NCBI RefSeq assembly: GCF_003050705.1 | Contig: NZ_QAOG01000004.1 | Coordinates: forward strand, 62,001-126,000 | Source: Sphingomonas aurantiaca | GTDB lineage: Bacteria > Pseudomonadota > Alphaproteobacteria > Sphingomonadales > Sphingomonadaceae | Length of the DNA stretch: 64,000 nucleotides | Reading direction: 5' to 3' | Part shown: piece by piece, positions 10,124 to 19,497 of the stretch | How the letters are laid out: each line of letters opens with the position of its first letter | How positions within the stretch are numbered: position 1 is the stretch's first letter | Notes under the pieces: model-generated | What the model was told of the DNA's origin: nothing | What the model saw: only the letters and a program-made list of their open reading frames with translations | Databases searched by the model: none | Made by a program: the position numbers and the translations under genes

Positions 10124-11248
10124 GTGACGACATTCAAGCGTAAAGTCTTTTACCTAGGTGGGTTTGACCCACGTGGCGTGCGATTTTATTACAATCTCGC
10201 CAAGGAACAGCTTGGCCGCTATGCCGACAAGACCGGCGAGACCGTCACCGTCTCGCCGCGCAGTACGGGGTCGCCGATCCGCAGCGACTGGACGGTGCGC
10301 AACGACACCGCGGACGTGACCACCGACTATAGCGTCCTGCGGTGGGAGGACATCGTCCGGCAGGCGTGGATCCGCAATCCTGTGCAGCTCGGGATCCGTG
10401 CCGCGCGCGTGTACCGCGATCACGCACGGCTGTACGATTTCGCGACTGTCAGGGCGCTGGCGATCGGCCCGCTGGTAACGATGCTGTATCCGCCGATCCT
10501 GAGCCTGGTGTTGCCGCTGCTGCTTGCGCTGCCGGTGGTCCTGGTCGCGCTGGTCTGGCTGCCATGGTGGCTCGCGCTCGGCGTCGGCCTCGTCATCGGC
10601 GGCGCGGCCGCGGTCCCGGTGCTCGACGCGATCCGCGCGCCGTGGCTGCTGCGGTTCGCCGTGTTCAACGGCGAGTTCGGCGACGGCGAGGGCAGCTCCG
10701 CGCTCCAGGCACGGCTCGATGCATTCGCCGACGAGATCGCACGCGATCTACACGCTGATCATCACGAGGTGCTCCTAATCACCCACAGCAACGGCTCGAT
10801 TCTCGCGATGCTGTTGATGGCGCGGCTGCTCGAACGCCATGGCGGTACGCTGCCGGCGAATTTCGTGCTCGTCACCTATGGCCACTGCATTCCGCTGATC
10901 GCCTGCCGCCGCGACGCGACGGGGTTCCACGCAAGGCTCCGCTATCTGTCGGCGCAGGATTTCCGTTGGATCGATATCGGCTCGCCACCCGACGGGGCGG
11001 CGTTCTTCGGCGCGAACCCGCTGCTGCTGGTCGGCCCGGCGCCACGCCCGCGGATCGACCTGCTCAGCCCGCGCTTCCACCGCTTCTACACGCCCGAAAC
11101 CTATCACAAGGGCTGGCGCAACAAATACGAGATCCACTTTGATTACCTGCGCGTCGGCGATCGGGTGAGCCCGCTCGACCTGCCGAGCCTCACCGCCTCC
11201 GCGCGTGGCATCGAGGCCTCGGTCCTTGCCTTCCGGGCGATCGCATGA
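10124..11248 (+). CDS. Membrane alpha/beta-hydrolase-like protein of unknown function
   Basis: 374 residues with a GTG start (MTTFKRKVFYLGGFDPRG). A hydrophobic stretch of about 55 residues near positions 120-175 forms two membrane segments. It is followed by LLITHSNGSILAMLLM (about residues 220-235), which resembles the nucleophile elbow of a serine hydrolase with Thr in place of the first Gly. Conserved-looking GGFDPRG and FYNLAKEQ occur at the start. Its stop overlaps the P450 start (ATGA), so the two are co-translated. Catalysis is inferred from the one motif; a lipase or esterase role is possible. Confidence 0.7.
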   Translation: MTTFKRKVFYLGGFDPRGVRFYYNLAKEQLGRYADKTGETVTVSPRSTGSPIRSDWTVRNDTADVTTDYSVLRWEDIVRQAWIRNPVQLGIRAARVYRDHARLYDFATVRALAIGPLVTMLYPPILSLVLPLLLALPVVLVALVWLPWWLALGVGLVIGGAAAVPVLDAIRAPWLLRFAVFNGEFGDGEGSSALQARLDAFADEIARDLHADHHEVLLITHSNGSILAMLLMARLLERHGGTLPANFVLVTYGHCIPLIACRRDATGFHARLRYLSAQDFRWIDIGSPPDGAAFFGANPLLLVGPAPRPRIDLLSPRFHRFYTPETYHKGWRNKYEIHFDYLRVGDRVSPLDLPSLTASARGIEASVLAFRAIA

Positions 11249-12591
11249 CGGTCCGCTTCACGCCGCCCTATCCGCCGCCGCACGCCACCCGATCGTCGCT
11301 GCTCAAACGTTTCCTGCGTGGCTGGAATTCGTGGATCCACGCGCTGTTCGACAAGAGCTACACGATGAAGATGGGCGAAATGCATCTGCCTGCGCTATCG
11401 TTCTACATCGCCAACGAGCTGCCGCTGGTCCGCCGCATCCTCGAGACCGATGCGGAGATATTTCCCAAGCACGCCTTTCTCCACGACCTGCTGGATCCGC
11501 TGATCGGCAATTCGGTGTTCTCGTCGAACGGGCAGGACTGGCACGACCAGCGGGCGATGGTGAACCCGGCGTTCAGCCATACCGCGCTGAAGCGCGTGTT
11601 CCCGATGATGGCCGCGGCGGTCGACGATCTGCTCGCGACGATGCGTGCGCGCGATCTGTCGCAGCCGGTCGCGATCGACCCGCTGGCGACGCATGTCGCG
11701 GCTGACGTGATCTTCAGGACGATGTTCTCATGTGCGCTGGATGCGGATGGCGCGCGCGAGATCTTCGATGCGTTCCACGACTATCAGAAACAGGCGCAGC
11801 GCCATTCGATGCTGCGGCTCTATCGCCTGCCGGGGCTCGGCTATCAGGGCCGGGCGCGTCGCGCCGCGGAACGGATCCACGCGGTTTTCGCGGGGATCGT
11901 CGCCGCGCGCTATGCCGCGACGCACGACCGGGGCGAGGATATCCTCCAGTCGCTGATCGATGCGCGCCATCCGTCCACCGGCGCGGCGTTCACCGAACGG
12001 GAGGTGATGGAGCAGATCTCGACGATCTTCCTCGCCGGGCACGAGACCGCGGCGAGCGCGATCACCTGGGCGCTGTACCTGCTCGCGCGCGACCCCGCCT
12101 TGCAGGACGCGATCCGCGCCGAGGCGGGCAATGCGCCGCTGACCTACGAGTCGCTCAAGGGGCTGACCGTCACGCGCAACGTCTTCCGCGAGACGTTGCG
12201 GCTGTATCCGCCGCTCAGCTTCCTCGTGCGCAGCGTCACCTGTCCGGTCGACATGCGCGACAAGCATCTCGAGCCCGGCGCGATGCTGGTCGTCTCGCCG
12301 TGGCTGGTGCAGCGCAACCGCGATAATTTCCCCGAGCCGCACGGCTTCGATCCCGATCGGTTCGACGATCCGGCGCAGGCGCAGGCCTGTCGCCACGCCT
12401 ATCTGCCGTTCGGCAAGGGCCCGCGCGTCTGCATCGGCGCGGGGTTCGCGCAGCAGGAGGCGCTGCTGACGCTGGCGGGGATCGTCGCCAGCTTCGATCT
12501 GGCGACGATCCCCGGCGACGATCCCGAGCCGATCAGCCGGCTGACGCTGCGCGCGGGCAACGGCGTGCGGCTGCGGCTGACCCGGCGATGA
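11245..12591 (+). CDS. Cytochrome P450
   Basis: 448 residues. I-helix oxygen-binding motif FLAGHETAAS, K-helix ETLR, and the heme-binding loop FGKGPRVCIGAGFA with its cysteine ligand are all present and in order. The W..QR..VNPAF region near residue 100 and the overall pattern recall the CYP4/CYP102-like class (fatty-acid type oxidation) more than soluble camphor-type enzymes. No N-terminal membrane anchor is obvious. No ferredoxin or reductase gene lies nearby, so electrons must come from elsewhere. Coupled to the preceding hydrolase-like gene. Substrate unknown. Confidence 0.93.
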   Translation: MTVRFTPPYPPPHATRSSLLKRFLRGWNSWIHALFDKSYTMKMGEMHLPALSFYIANELPLVRRILETDAEIFPKHAFLHDLLDPLIGNSVFSSNGQDWHDQRAMVNPAFSHTALKRVFPMMAAAVDDLLATMRARDLSQPVAIDPLATHVAADVIFRTMFSCALDADGAREIFDAFHDYQKQAQRHSMLRLYRLPGLGYQGRARRAAERIHAVFAGIVAARYAATHDRGEDILQSLIDARHPSTGAAFTEREVMEQISTIFLAGHETAASAITWALYLLARDPALQDAIRAEAGNAPLTYESLKGLTVTRNVFRETLRLYPPLSFLVRSVTCPVDMRDKHLEPGAMLVVSPWLVQRNRDNFPEPHGFDPDRFDDPAQAQACRHAYLPFGKGPRVCIGAGFAQQEALLTLAGIVASFDLATIPGDDPEPISRLTLRAGNGVRLRLTRR

Positions 12592-12597
12592 CCTGCC

Positions 12598-14148
12598 TCA
12601 GTCCGCCGCGATCGGGCCCTTGGGCGGATCGGGCCGGCGGGTGAACCAGACCAGCACGATCAGTGCGAGGCACAGCCATGACGACAGCCGGAACAGGTCG
12701 GTCGAGGCGAGCAGATAGGCTTGCCCGACCATCTGCCGGGTGATGACCGCTGCCGCTTGCACGTCGGTCAGCCCCATCCGCGCAAGCCCCTCGCGCGCCA
12801 TCTGGTAGGGCGACGCCGCGCCGACCGCGTCCGACAACCGGCTCTGGTGCAGCGTCTCGCGACGGTCCCAGGCGGTGGTGATCAGCGATGCGGCGAAGCT
12901 GCCCGCGGTGATCCGGACGAAGTTCGAGATGCCGGTCGCCGACGGGAGCCGTTCGGCCGGGATGCGATCGAACGAGATCGTCAGCATCGACAGGAAGAAG
13001 GTGCTCATCGCGATCCCCTGCACCAGCATCGGCAGCATCAAATCGTAGAAGCTCGCATAAGTCGTGTAGCCCGAGCGCAGGTAATAGGAATAGCCGAACG
13101 CCGCGAACGCCACGCTGGCGAGGATGCGCGCGTCGAACCTGCCCGCGAGCTTGGCGACGAACGGCGTCAGGATCACCGCGACCACGCCGCTGGGCGCCGC
13201 GACCAGCCCGGCCCAGGTCGCGGTATAGCCCATCTGAGTCTGCAGCCAGAGCGGCAGCAGCAGCGTGTTGGCGAAGAACACCGCATAGCCGAGGCAGAAG
13301 GCGGTGGTGCCGATCGCGAAGTTGCGGTTCTTGAACAGCGACAGGTTCACCGCCGGGTTGGCATCGGTCAGCTCCCAGATCAGCCAGCCGACAAAGCCGA
13401 TCGCGGCGACGATCGTCGCGATGACGATCCGGTCGGCGGCGAACCAGTCGTCGTTCTTGCCGAGATCGAGCACGATCTGGAGTGCGCCGACCCACACCAC
13501 CAGCAGGATCAGCCCGACCTGGTCGATCGGCAGCTTGCGCGTCGGTGTGTCGCGCTTGCCGAGCTTGTTCCAGCACACGAAGCCGCAGAACATCCCGAAC
13601 GGCACGTTGATCAGGAAGATCCAGCTCCAGTGATAATTGTCGGAGATGTAGCCGCCGAGGATCGGCCCCATGATCGGTGCGACCAGAGTCGTCATCGACC
13701 AGATCGCCAGCGCGGTACCGCGCTTGTGCGCGGGGAAGATCGCGATCAGCAGCGCCTGGCTGCCCGGGATCATCGGCCCGGACACCGCGCCCTGCAGCAC
13801 GCGAAAGCCGATCAGCGAGGGCAGGTCCCACGCGATGCCGCACAGGAACGAGGCGAGCGTGAACAGGACGACCGAGGTGCAGAACGTCTTCACGACGCCG
13901 AACCGGCCCATCAGCCACCCGGTGAGCGGTACCGCGACGCCATTGGCGACCGCGAAGGCGGTGACGATCCAGGTCGAATTGTCGCTGCTGACGCCGAGAT
14001 TGCCCGCGATCGTCGGCAGCGACACGTTGGCGATCGTGGTATCGAGCACCTGCATGAACGTGCCGAGCGCCAGCGCGAACGCGGTCAGCGCGAGCGATCC
14101 GCCGACGAGCGGGGCGGGGCCGGTGGTGGAGGGGGCGGGGGCGGCCAT
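12598..14148 (-). CDS. DHA2-family multidrug efflux MFS transporter (EmrB type)
   Basis: 516 residues with 14 predicted membrane segments. The first segment carries MQVLDTTIANVSLPTIAGNLG-like sequence, the DHA2 signature, and GFRVLQGA and GPILGGYI follow. It is the inner-membrane, proton-driven pump of an EmrAB-type system. It is the last gene of the operon read from marR, and is 289 bases from emrA because repeat elements lie between them. It is convergent with the P450 gene (6-base gap). Confidence 0.93.
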   Translation of the reverse strand: MAAPAPSTTGPAPLVGGSLALTAFALALGTFMQVLDTTIANVSLPTIAGNLGVSSDNSTWIVTAFAVANGVAVPLTGWLMGRFGVVKTFCTSVVLFTLASFLCGIAWDLPSLIGFRVLQGAVSGPMIPGSQALLIAIFPAHKRGTALAIWSMTTLVAPIMGPILGGYISDNYHWSWIFLINVPFGMFCGFVCWNKLGKRDTPTRKLPIDQVGLILLVVWVGALQIVLDLGKNDDWFAADRIVIATIVAAIGFVGWLIWELTDANPAVNLSLFKNRNFAIGTTAFCLGYAVFFANTLLLPLWLQTQMGYTATWAGLVAAPSGVVAVILTPFVAKLAGRFDARILASVAFAAFGYSYYLRSGYTTYASFYDLMLPMLVQGIAMSTFFLSMLTISFDRIPAERLPSATGISNFVRITAGSFAASLITTAWDRRETLHQSRLSDAVGAASPYQMAREGLARMGLTDVQAAAVITRQMVGQAYLLASTDLFRLSSWLCLALIVLVWFTRRPDPPKGPIAAD

Positions 14149-14188
14149 CAGCAGGCGGTCCGGAGGGCGGAAAATATTCCCACCAGGC

Positions 14189-14298
14189 CACCACCCCGGC
14201 GGAGGCCGGGGCCCAGTTGGGAAACGTTGCTAATGGGAGACAGCACGTTGTTACGACCACCTCTCCAACTGGGCCCCGGCCTCCGCCGGGGTGGTGTG
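14189..14298. repeat. Repeat family D, inverted pair
   Basis: Arms CCACCCCGGCGGAGGCCGGG and its complement flank about 45 bases of unique sequence; the arms run on into GCCCAGTTGG / CCAACTGGGC. It lies between the emrA and emrB genes, which are transcribed in the same direction, so its transcript would fold into a large stem. Confidence 0.75.
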
Positions 14299-14328
14299 GA
14301 ATGCGGGCGGGCGGCCAGCACCAAGATT

Positions 14329-14383
14329 GTTTCCCCGCGAAGGCGGGGACCCAGAATGGGCTCCCGCCTTCGCGGGAGAACAA
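14329..14383. repeat. Repeat family C palindrome (copy C1)
   Basis: TTTCCCCGCGAAGGCGGGGA and TCCCGCCTTCGCGGGAGAAC form an imperfect palindrome around CCCAGAATGGG. Related copies lie after the MHS transporter gene (perfect) and after adk (single hairpin). Confidence 0.75.
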
Positions 14384-14437
14384 GGAGGGGGACGCCGACA
14401 ACGGCCCGACATGACGGGAGGGAACGCCCCGCGATCA

Positions 14438-15613
14438 TCACCGGTTCGCCGCGATGATCTGGCGGATCTTCGCCTCGACGGCGGCGTCGCCGGTGCCCGT
14501 CGCGAGCCCCTTGTACGCAGCCTTGGCGGGCCGGCCGACCATCGTGCCGGACGTGTCCGCGGTCTCGACCGTCGCGGTCACCGACAGTCCGACGCGCAGC
14601 GGGTTGCGCCGCAGTTCGCCCTTGTCCAGCGCGATCCGCACCGGCACGCGCTGCGTGATCTTGATCCAGTTGCCGCTCGCATTCTGCGGCGGCAGCAGTG
14701 CGAACGCATTGCCGCTGCCAGCCCCCAGGCCGACGACATGACCGTGATAGACCAGATCGTCGCCATACATGTCCGCGGTCACCGTCGCCGCCTGCCCGAT
14801 CCGCAGATCGCGCAGCTGCGTTTCGCGGAAGTTCGCATCGACCCACACCCGGTCGAGCGGCACGACCGCCATCAGCGGCATGCCCGCCGAGACCTGCTGC
14901 CCGAGTTGCACCGTCCGCTGCGCGACGACGCCGTCGATCGGCGCGACGACATGCATGTGGCTGCGCGTGATCGCCGCGCGACGATAGGCCGCGATCGCCG
15001 CCATCACCGCGGGATTGTTCGACACGGTGGTGCCCGCGACGCCGCTGCGCGACTGCGCCTGCTGGCTGCGCGCGAGCTGCAGCGTGGCCGCGGCCACCTT
15101 CACCTGATCCGCCGCATGGCTCAGCTCCTCGCCCGAGATCGCGCCCTCGGCCGCCGCACCCCGCCTGCGCGAAAGGTCGTTGCGCGCGCGCGCCAGCTCG
15201 GCCTCGGCCTGCACCACCGCAGCCCCGGTCTCGTTCACCTTCGAAAAGTCCGACCGGGTCGAGCGTACCGCGCGGGCGAGCTCCGCCTCTGCCGACGCGA
15301 CGCCGACGTCCGCGGTCGCCGCGTCGAGGTCGATCAGCGGCTGGCCGGCTTTCACGACCTGCGTGTTGTCGGCATGGATCGCGGTCACCTGGCCCGGATC
15401 GCGCGCGGTGATCGCGACGACGTCGCCTGCGACATAGGCGTCGTCGGTTTCCTGCTCGGGTGCTGCTAGCAGGAAATGGAACACCGCCCAAACGATCGCG
15501 CCGATCGCGACGATCACGCCGAGGATCGTCAGCGCGCGCTTGCGACCCCGCGGATTGCCGGCGGGCGCGGGGTCGGGGGCAGGCGCGGGGGGCGGGGTCT
15601 GCGTATCGGTCAT
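14438..15613 (-). CDS. HlyD/EmrA-type membrane fusion protein
   Basis: 391 residues. A proline-rich cytoplasmic start is followed by one membrane helix (about residues 27-50), the TDDAYVAGDVV motif, a coiled-coil hairpin and a lipoyl-like domain (HMHVVAPIDGVVAQRTVQLG). It bridges the EmrB pump to the outer-membrane channel. Its ATG overlaps the outer-membrane gene stop (ATGA), so these two are co-translated. Confidence 0.94.
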   Translation of the reverse strand: MTDTQTPPPAPAPDPAPAGNPRGRKRALTILGVIVAIGAIVWAVFHFLLAAPEQETDDAYVAGDVVAITARDPGQVTAIHADNTQVVKAGQPLIDLDAATADVGVASAEAELARAVRSTRSDFSKVNETGAAVVQAEAELARARNDLSRRRGAAAEGAISGEELSHAADQVKVAAATLQLARSQQAQSRSGVAGTTVSNNPAVMAAIAAYRRAAITRSHMHVVAPIDGVVAQRTVQLGQQVSAGMPLMAVVPLDRVWVDANFRETQLRDLRIGQAATVTADMYGDDLVYHGHVVGLGAGSGNAFALLPPQNASGNWIKITQRVPVRIALDKGELRRNPLRVGLSVTATVETADTSGTMVGRPAKAAYKGLATGTGDAAVEAKIRQIIAANR

Positions 15614-17034
15614 CGTGTCATATCCTGAAAATCAAAGCCGCCGCCCAGTGCCAACACGAGTTGGACCCGCTGTTGCGCGGCATCCGCGGCAAGATCGGCA
15701 TCGGCCTGTTCGGCCGCGAGCAACCGCACGTCGTTGTCGACAAGGTCGAGCCGGCTATCGAGCCCGCTCGACACGCGGATCGCGTTCAACCGCCCGGTCT
15801 CGGCATAGCCGCGCACGACCTCGGCTTGCCGCGCGCGATCGGCGTCCAGCGCGCCGATCCGCGCCACCGCATCTGCCGCCTCGCGTACCGCGCCGACCAC
15901 GCGGTCGTTGTAGCTCGACGTGGCGAGGTCCAACGCAGCGGTCGCGCCCGCCAGATCCGCCTTCAGCCGACCATTGTCGAACAGCGGCAGATGGATCGCC
16001 GGCCCGACGCCGACCGTCCCCGCATCGAGCGACAGCAGATTGCCGAGCCCGACCGCCTGGAACCCCGCCAGCGCGGCGAGATTAACGTTGGGATAGAAGG
16101 CGCGCCGCGCGACCTGGCGCCCGGCCGCCGCCGCCTCGATCCGTCCCTGCGCCGCCGCGATGTCGGCGCGGCGCGCGAGCAGGTCGGCGGGCACCGTGGC
16201 GGGCAACGGCACCACCGCATCGAGCTTCAACGCCGTCGCGCGGATCGTCGCGGGATAGTCCACGCCCCGGCCTGCGAGCGCTGCGAGTGCGTTCCTGGCG
16301 AGCACTTGCCCGGCCTGCGCGCGCAGCAACGCCTGGCGCGCCTGCGCGAGCAACGTCGTCGCCGCCTGCGCATCGAGCTTGCTGCCGAGCTTGTTGCGGA
16401 TCCGGACGTTGACCAGCCGCAGCGTGTTCTCGCGCGTTGCGATCGTCCGCGTCGCGATCCCCGCCTGCGCCTCGGCCCGTTCGAGATCGATATAGGTCTG
16501 CACCACCGCGCCCGAGAGCGCGAGCCGCGCCGCCGCGAGATCGAGCGCCGCCGCGCGCACCGACGCGCGGGCGCCTGCGATCGCCGCCTTTTGTCGGCCG
16601 AACAGATCAAGGTTCCACGACAGGTTCGCCGCCGCGGTGCCGACGAACCGGGTCGTCCCGGCATAAGGCGGCGGGATCGTGTAGCGCCCGCTCAGCCGCG
16701 CGACCTGGGCCTGCGTGTCGAGCGTGACATCGGGTCCTAAGTCCGCCTGGTTGGTCGAAAGCACCGCCTGCGCCTGCGTGACCCTCGCCAGCGCGGCATC
16801 GAGCGACGGATTGCCCGCCACCGCATCCGCGACCAGCCGGTCGAGCTGCGGATCGCCGAACCCCCGCCACCAGTCCGCGGCGATCGCGGTCGGGCGGGGA
16901 TCCGTCAGGCCAAGCGCCGGCGCGGCGATCGGCGTTACCGTCGTCTGCGAGGCGGGCACGGCACAGCCGGCGAGCAATCCCGTCGCGACCAATGCGGCCA
17001 TCGTCGTCGCGGCGTGCGGTTTCATGCGGATCAT
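15610..17034 (-). CDS. Efflux outer membrane lipoprotein (NodT family)
   Basis: 474 residues. The start MIRMKPHAATTM leads to a lipobox LLAGC with Cys24 for lipid attachment. WWRGFGDPQLDRLVADAV and LLARRADIAAAQGRIEAA are NodT/OprM signatures. It forms the outer-membrane channel of the EmrAB-type pump encoded next. An ATGA overlap with the marR stop decides the start; a much longer upstream frame is rejected because it lies within marR. It is similar in kind, but clearly not identical, to the partial protein at the left edge. Confidence 0.94.
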   Translation of the reverse strand: MIRMKPHAATTMAALVATGLLAGCAVPASQTTVTPIAAPALGLTDPRPTAIAADWWRGFGDPQLDRLVADAVAGNPSLDAALARVTQAQAVLSTNQADLGPDVTLDTQAQVARLSGRYTIPPPYAGTTRFVGTAAANLSWNLDLFGRQKAAIAGARASVRAAALDLAAARLALSGAVVQTYIDLERAEAQAGIATRTIATRENTLRLVNVRIRNKLGSKLDAQAATTLLAQARQALLRAQAGQVLARNALAALAGRGVDYPATIRATALKLDAVVPLPATVPADLLARRADIAAAQGRIEAAAAGRQVARRAFYPNVNLAALAGFQAVGLGNLLSLDAGTVGVGPAIHLPLFDNGRLKADLAGATAALDLATSSYNDRVVGAVREAADAVARIGALDADRARQAEVVRGYAETGRLNAIRVSSGLDSRLDLVDNDVRLLAAEQADADLAADAAQQRVQLVLALGGGFDFQDMTR

Positions 17035-17501
17035 GCCCCTCGGTCCTCGATCGCCGCCGATTCGAGAGTCCCGCGCAGTTTCTGCATCAGCGCGATCAAC
17101 GTTTCGACGTCGCTGCGATCCCAGTCCGCCAGCACGCGGTTCCAATAGTCGACCGCCAGATCGCGACATTCCAGCGTCACCGCCGTGCCCGCGGGGGTCA
17201 GCATCAACTTGACGACGCGCCGATCGTCGGTCGCGCGGGTGCGGGTGAGCCAGCCCTGCTGTTCGAGCGTATCGACGAGCCGGGTCGTCGCCCCCGGATC
17301 ATGCGCGAGGTCGCGGGCGAGATCCGCGCTGGTGCTCGCCCGTCCAAACCAGATCGACACCATCGCCGACCACTGCGTCATGGTTGGCCCGGCCTCGGCG
17401 AACAGCGGCTCGAGCGCGCCCTGTACGCCTTGGTGCAGACGCCGGGCGAGAAACCCCAGCGAGCAATCGGGGCCGAATGCCTCTTTCGTGTAAAAGTCCA
17501 T
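17031..17501 (-). CDS. MarR family transcriptional regulator
   Basis: 156 residues. It has a winged-helix core with TMTQWSAMVSIW, DLARDLAHDPGATTRLVDTLEQQGWLTR-like recognition and wing regions, and the KLMLTPAG turn. It is first in the marR-channel-emrA-emrB unit, so it probably represses the pump until a ligand binds. The start MDFYTKEAFG was chosen because upstream residues lie in the palindromic promoter region. No ribosome site is visible before this ATG, so the mRNA may be leaderless. Confidence 0.88.
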   Translation of the reverse strand: MDFYTKEAFGPDCSLGFLARRLHQGVQGALEPLFAEAGPTMTQWSAMVSIWFGRASTSADLARDLAHDPGATTRLVDTLEQQGWLTRTRATDDRRVVKLMLTPAGTAVTLECRDLAVDYWNRVLADWDRSDVETLIALMQKLRGTLESAAIEDRGA

Positions 17502-17512
17502 ATCGCTGCATT

Positions 17513-17537
17513 GGCAATGATTGCCTAGGCAGTCAAT
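17513..17537 (-). promoter_or_regulatory. MarR operator and promoter candidate
   Basis: Two palindromes overlap: GGCAATGATTGCC (17513-17525) and TGCCTAGGCA (17522-17531). On the minus strand TTGACT (17536-17531) could be the -35 box. Site size and position 12 bases before the marR start suit autorepression by MarR. No good -10 is visible. Confidence 0.5.
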
Positions 17538-17757
17538 ATCGAGCGGGGTTCCGGTAAGGATCACACGCTTGCGCACCCTTCCGCCACAGCTATGGTATCG
17601 GCGGGGGTGTAGCGCTGGCCGGCAACCGTCTCACCGGCCTGATCGGACACGCGGGGGCGGGAAAGCCTGACTATCGGAGCGTTCCGGACCGGCCGGAACC
17701 GCGCGCGTGCGAGCTCGACCGCCTCATCATCTGCGCCACCAAGAGGCCATCCGAATT

Positions 17758-19497
17758 ATGACCGTCGAGACCATGTTTATCGATTCCGGCGTCGTCGTCG
17801 CCGGCAAGATCGTCCTGACGGGGTGGACGGTGGGCGAGGACGATCCGGTGACCTTCCGCCTGGAGACCAGCGATGGTCGCGTCGGCGAGGCCGGGGTAGA
17901 ATGCTGCGTCCGGTTCGACCGCGCCGACGTCGCCGAGCTTTACGGCCATGCGGCGATCGACGTCGGCTGCGCGATCGGTATCGCGGTCGAGCCGTTCGCG
18001 GGGCTCGATCTGGTCGGGGCGCCACTGACGCTGACGGTACTCGATGCCGCGGGCGACATCGTCCACGCCCAGGCCTTTGCGATGGCGAGGCTGGTGGTGG
18101 GGCCTGATGGGGTCGCGGCCGACCAGCGCTGGCCGATCGACCTCGTCATCGGCGGCGCGCTGTTCGCGCCCGCCGTCGCGCGCGCGCTGCAATGGGGACT
18201 GGACGGCGGTTGCGCGGTCGAAACGCCGCATATCTTCCTCGATAGCTGGGCGCGGGTCGGTGGCGGCGTGATCGTCAGCGGCTGGATCGAGAATGCCGCC
18301 ACGCGGCAGCTCGTCGTCCTCACCGACACGCTCGACGCGGCACGCGCGGGAAGCGATCTGGCGACCTTCGACCGTCCCGACGTCGCCGACGCGATGCGAC
18401 GCCGCGGGGCGGCGGTCGAGACCTCGCATCATGGGTTCCTGACGACCTTGCCGTTGGTGGATCGCGAGAACGCGCTGCTGTTCGTGCTGGCCGACCATGG
18501 TGGCAGGGTGCGCCCGCTCGGCGCGCTCGTGCTGGCCGCCGATCGGATCGACAGCGTCGAGAACGCCTTAAACAATTTCACCACCCATTTCGGCGGCGGC
18601 GCGCTGCCGTCGCCCGCGGTGATGGTGCGGCATGTCAGGCCGTTGCTGACGGGCCAGTCTGCCCCGGCCGTCACGCATGAGGTGCTGCGTCTGCGCGAAC
18701 CGACCGCGCCGCCGCGGCTGTCGGTGATCGTGCCGCTATACGCGCGGCCGTTCCTGCTGCGCGCGATCCTCGCCAACCAAGCCGCCTATCCGGCGGGCAC
18801 CGAGTTCATCTATGTCAGCGACGATCCACGCCAGCATCTGGTCGTCCGCAATTACCTGATGGATCGACGCGGCCTGATCGATCGACCGACGACCCTGGTC
18901 ATCAACGGCGGCAATTACGGGTTTTCGGTCGCCAACGCGATCGGCGCCAGAGTCGCGTCCGCGCCGCTGCTGCTGTTCCAGAACTCCGACGTGTGGATCG
19001 AGGATGGGCAGGCCCTGACGGTCGCCACCGCCGAACTGGACCGAGGCCGGTTCGGGATCGTCGGGTTCCGGCTGCTGTATGAGGACGATACGCTGCAACA
19101 TGACGGGATGGTCCTGCGCAGGGGACGCCACGTGCATGACCTGTTCGCCGCCGAACATCTGGGCAAGGGATTGCCGCCCGAGCCGATCGCGGCGGACGCG
19201 GCGATGACGATCGGCGTACCCGCGGTCACCGGGGCGATGATGATGATCGCGCGGGACTGGTATGATGCGCTTGGCGGGTTCGATCCGGGCTATGTCCGCG
19301 GCGATTTCGAGGATGCGGACTTGTGCCTGCGGTCCGTCGCGGGCGGTCGTCCGGTCGGTCTGGTCCGGACCGGTGGGATGCGGCACCTCGAACGCCAGTC
19401 GCTCGTCCACAGCGGCGGCGACGCGCTGCGCAGCGCGATCACCTATCTGAACTGCATCCGCTTCAACGCGCGCTGGCACGAGGATCTTGCAGCGTGA
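17758..19497 (+). CDS. Glycosyltransferase family 2 protein with a large N-terminal domain
   Basis: 579 residues. The C-terminal half is a GT-A fold transferase: RLSVIVPLYARPFLLRAIL (about residue 320), YVSDDPRQ, NGGNYGFSVANAIG, LLFQNSDVWIED, and VTGAMMMIARDW with FEDADLCLR. It therefore adds a sugar from a nucleotide donor to an extracellular polysaccharide or similar acceptor. The first 300 residues are of a type I do not recognise. No signal peptide or membrane segment is seen. Its stop overlaps the next transferase gene (GTGA), so they form a pair. The start ATG has AAGAGG 11 bases upstream; a longer in-frame start exists. Confidence 0.88.
   Translation: MTVETMFIDSGVVVAGKIVLTGWTVGEDDPVTFRLETSDGRVGEAGVECCVRFDRADVAELYGHAAIDVGCAIGIAVEPFAGLDLVGAPLTLTVLDAAGDIVHAQAFAMARLVVGPDGVAADQRWPIDLVIGGALFAPAVARALQWGLDGGCAVETPHIFLDSWARVGGGVIVSGWIENAATRQLVVLTDTLDAARAGSDLATFDRPDVADAMRRRGAAVETSHHGFLTTLPLVDRENALLFVLADHGGRVRPLGALVLAADRIDSVENALNNFTTHFGGGALPSPAVMVRHVRPLLTGQSAPAVTHEVLRLREPTAPPRLSVIVPLYARPFLLRAILANQAAYPAGTEFIYVSDDPRQHLVVRNYLMDRRGLIDRPTTLVINGGNYGFSVANAIGARVASAPLLLFQNSDVWIEDGQALTVATAELDRGRFGIVGFRLLYEDDTLQHDGMVLRRGRHVHDLFAAEHLGKGLPPEPIAADAAMTIGVPAVTGAMMMIARDWYDALGGFDPGYVRGDFEDADLCLRSVAGGRPVGLVRTGGMRHLERQSLVHSGGDALRSAITYLNCIRFNARWHEDLAA

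Noticed and set aside
13304..14233. Plus-strand frames opposite emrB
   Set aside because: They have no motifs and are opposite a clear 14-segment transporter.
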